In this document: positions 6,439 through 7,673 of the stretch, in pieces
Layout of the letters: every line of letters begins with the position of its first letter
Numbering within the stretch: position 1 is the stretch's first letter
Assembly: GCA_039808645.1 (NCBI GenBank)
Contig: JBDHTL010000158.1
Coordinates: 1 to 7,673 of the forward strand
Direction of reading: 5' to 3'
DNA from: JAJXWB01 sp039808645
GTDB taxonomy: Bacteria > Pseudomonadota > Alphaproteobacteria > Rhizobiales > Beijerinckiaceae
DNA: 7,673 bases
Made by a program: the position numbers and the translations under genes
The notes under the pieces: generated by a model
Database searches by the model: none
Told to the model about the DNA's origin: nothing
Seen by the model: only the letters and a program-made list of their open reading frames with translations

Positions 6439-7458
6439 GTGAACAAGAAACCCGAAACATCGCTAGCGGAAGCGCGGATTCGCGAAGCGGCCCACCTGGC
6501 GGCGATCGTCGAATCCTCGGACGATGCGATCGTCAGCAAGACGCTCGAGGGAACGATCGTGAGCTGGAATGCCGGGGCCGAACGGATTTTCGGATATGCG
6601 CCCGACGAAATCATCGGGCAGTCGATCCTGCGCATCATCCCGCCGGAACTGCACGGCGAGGAAACGACGATCATTCAGTGCGTGAGCGCGGGAAAGCGCA
6701 TCGAGCATTTCGAGACCGAGCGCCTGACCAAGGACGGACGTCGCATTCCGATCTCGCTCACCGTGTCGCCGATCAAGGATCGCCTCGGCAGGGTCATTGG
6801 CGCGTCCAAGATCGCGCGCGACATCACCAAGCAGCTGGAGCAGCAGGCGCAGATCCAGTTTCTCGCGCGCGAGGCGCAGCATCGCGTCAAGAATCTTCTG
6901 AGCATCGTTCAGGCGATCGCCCGCCAGTCGGCATCTTCGAGCGCTGACGATTTTCTCGAAAAGTTCAACGGGCGCCTGCAGGCGCTCGCCGCCTGCCAGA
7001 ACGTGTTCGTGACGTCGAACTGGAAGGACATTGACCTGCGGACGCTGCTGACCGAGCAGGTCGCGCATCTCGGCGACGCGAACAGGGGCCGGATCCATCT
7101 CGAAGGCGAGCCGACGCAGCTCTCGCCCGAGGTGGCTCAGCCCCTGGCGCTAGCGATCTACGAACTGGGAACCAACGCCGTGAAATACGGCGCGCTGTCC
7201 AACAGCAGCGGCACGGTCCATGTCGCCTGGTCGCGCGCGGTCGACGAGAATTCGTCGTCGCGCTTCCGGATGGTCTGGCAGGAGCGCGGCGGCCCGGCGA
7301 TCGAAGGGCCTCCGTCCCGGCAGGGCTTCGGCGGCAAGGTCACGGGGACGATGGTGAAAGCCAGTCTCGCCGCGAATATCGAGGTCGCCTACGAGCCGTC
7401 CGGCTTCTCGTGGTCGCTCGACTGCCCCTTCGAAAAGCTGAGCGGCCCGGTTCTCTGA
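6439..7458 (+). CDS. Soluble PAS-HWE sensor histidine kinase
   Basis: Encodes 339 residues. An N-terminal PAS domain spans about 18-130, with GTIVSWNAGAERIFGY (38-53), TKDGRRIPISLTVSPIKD (97-114) and the closing ARDIT (126-130). A short coiled-coil-like linker (LEQQAQIQFLAREAQ) leads into the HWE kinase core: phosphoacceptor H148 in EAQHRVKNLLS, N-box YELGTNAVKYGALS at 241-254 with N246, the family-naming W280-x-E282 in VWQERGGP, and a glycine-rich GFGGK at 296-300. There is no membrane span or receiver domain, so it is a cytosolic sensor that must pass phosphate to a separate regulator. HWE kinases often feed the alphaproteobacterial general stress response (PhyR) or single-domain regulators; the partner here is unknown. 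The PAS lacks the LOV cysteine motif (NCRFLQ), so it is probably not a flavin photoreceptor. The start is GTG 6439, preceded closely by AAGGG. The gene is convergent with glnA. Confidence 0.93.
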   Translation: MNKKPETSLAEARIREAAHLAAIVESSDDAIVSKTLEGTIVSWNAGAERIFGYAPDEIIGQSILRIIPPELHGEETTIIQCVSAGKRIEHFETERLTKDGRRIPISLTVSPIKDRLGRVIGASKIARDITKQLEQQAQIQFLAREAQHRVKNLLSIVQAIARQSASSSADDFLEKFNGRLQALAACQNVFVTSNWKDIDLRTLLTEQVAHLGDANRGRIHLEGEPTQLSPEVAQPLALAIYELGTNAVKYGALSNSSGTVHVAWSRAVDENSSSRFRMVWQERGGPAIEGPPSRQGFGGKVTGTMVKASLAANIEVAYEPSGFSWSLDCPFEKLSGPVL

Positions 7459-7509
7459 AGCCCGCCGTTTGAAGCGGCGTGACGGCGCGACAAGCTCGCG
7501 GAAAAGCAA

Positions 7510-7533
7510 AAGGGCGGCCTCGCGGCCGCCCTT
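7510..7533 (-). terminator. Intrinsic terminator of glnA
   Basis: A perfect 10-bp stem pairs AAGGGCGGCC (7510-7519) with GGCCGCCCTT (7524-7533) around a 4-nt loop. Read on the minus strand it is followed by TTTTGCTTTT-like sequence, a proper T-rich tail, about 21 nt after the glnA stop. On the plus strand only CTTCGCG follows, so it would be a weaker stop for the kinase transcript. Confidence 0.85.
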
Positions 7534-7554
7534 CGCGTGTCGATCGTCCGAGGA

Positions 7555-7673
7555 CTAGACCGAATAGTACATGTCGAATTCGACCGGGTGCGGGGTCATT
7601 TCGAAGCGCATGACTTCCTGCATCTTCAGCTCGATCCAGCTGTCGATGAAGTCGTCGTTGAACACGCCGCCGG
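7555..7673 (-). CDS. glnA: Glutamine synthetase type I, C-terminal fragment (window edge)
   Basis: The reverse strand from the right edge to a TAG at 7557-7555 encodes the final 38 residues: GGVFNDDFIDSWIELKMQEV, then MRFEMTPHPVEFDMYYSV. This is the highly conserved end of bacterial GlnA (GSI-beta), the dodecameric enzyme that makes glutamine from glutamate, ammonia and ATP. The terminal helix forms the thong by which the two hexameric rings grip each other. The active site and the adenylylated tyrosine lie outside the window. In alphaproteobacteria glnB usually precedes glnA; that neighbour would also be beyond the right edge. Confidence 0.95.
   Translation of the reverse strand, partial: GGVFNDDFIDSWIELKMQEVMRFEMTPHPVEFDMYYSV

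Noticed and set aside
6640..6710. FixL-like haem-binding histidine in the kinase PAS domain (H72 in PPELHGEE)
   Set aside because: Counting back from the shared glycine after the helix, H72 falls two positions away from the FixL haem ligand, so alignment does not support haem ligation.

Overview
The window is high-GC DNA with short gaps and densely packed genes on both strands. It looks like a chromosomal stretch from an alphaproteobacterium, probably Hyphomicrobiales (Rhizobiales). The reasons are the ParE and glutamine synthetase C-terminal sequences, an HWE-type histidine kinase (a family concentrated in this class), and a pair of inverted GC-rich palindromic repeats of the kind dispersed through Bradyrhizobium and methylotroph genomes. 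This placement is inference from protein character; there is no rRNA or other direct taxonomic marker.

Layout from left to right: (1) a minus-strand Ldh2-family NAD(P)H-dependent oxidoreductase, cut by the left edge (1-865). (2) A divergent plus-strand DUF4405 membrane protein (1009-1500). (3) A hairpin in the short convergent gap (1508-1537). (4) A complete minus-strand parE, topoisomerase IV subunit B (1545-3584). (5) A divergent gap of about 170 bp whose right half is a repeat composite (3706-3821) that runs into the start of the next gene. (6) A plus-strand run of two GT4-type glycosyltransferases overlapping by 16 nt (3757-5112 and 5097-6137), then an unrecognised 53-residue reading frame (6173-6334). 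(7) A promoter-like sequence and a soluble PAS-HWE histidine kinase (6439-7458). (8) A strong hairpin-plus-T-tract terminator (7510-7533) for the convergent glnA, of which only the last 38 codons are in view (7555-7673).

The units look functionally independent. parE and glnA are housekeeping genes. The two glycosyltransferases and perhaps the small frame form one transcription unit, presumably making or decorating a surface glycan, but no polymerase, flippase or acceptor gene is in view. The kinase has its own predicted promoter and no partner regulator here. I see no phage, CRISPR, toxin-antitoxin or transposase genes, and no clear evidence of a new multi-gene system. The points most worth checking are the repeat-derived N-terminus of the first glycosyltransferase with its unresolved start codon, the small basic/hydrophobic frame behind the glycosyltransferases, a four-cysteine cluster in the first glycosyltransferase, and the histidine-rich DUF4405 membrane protein.
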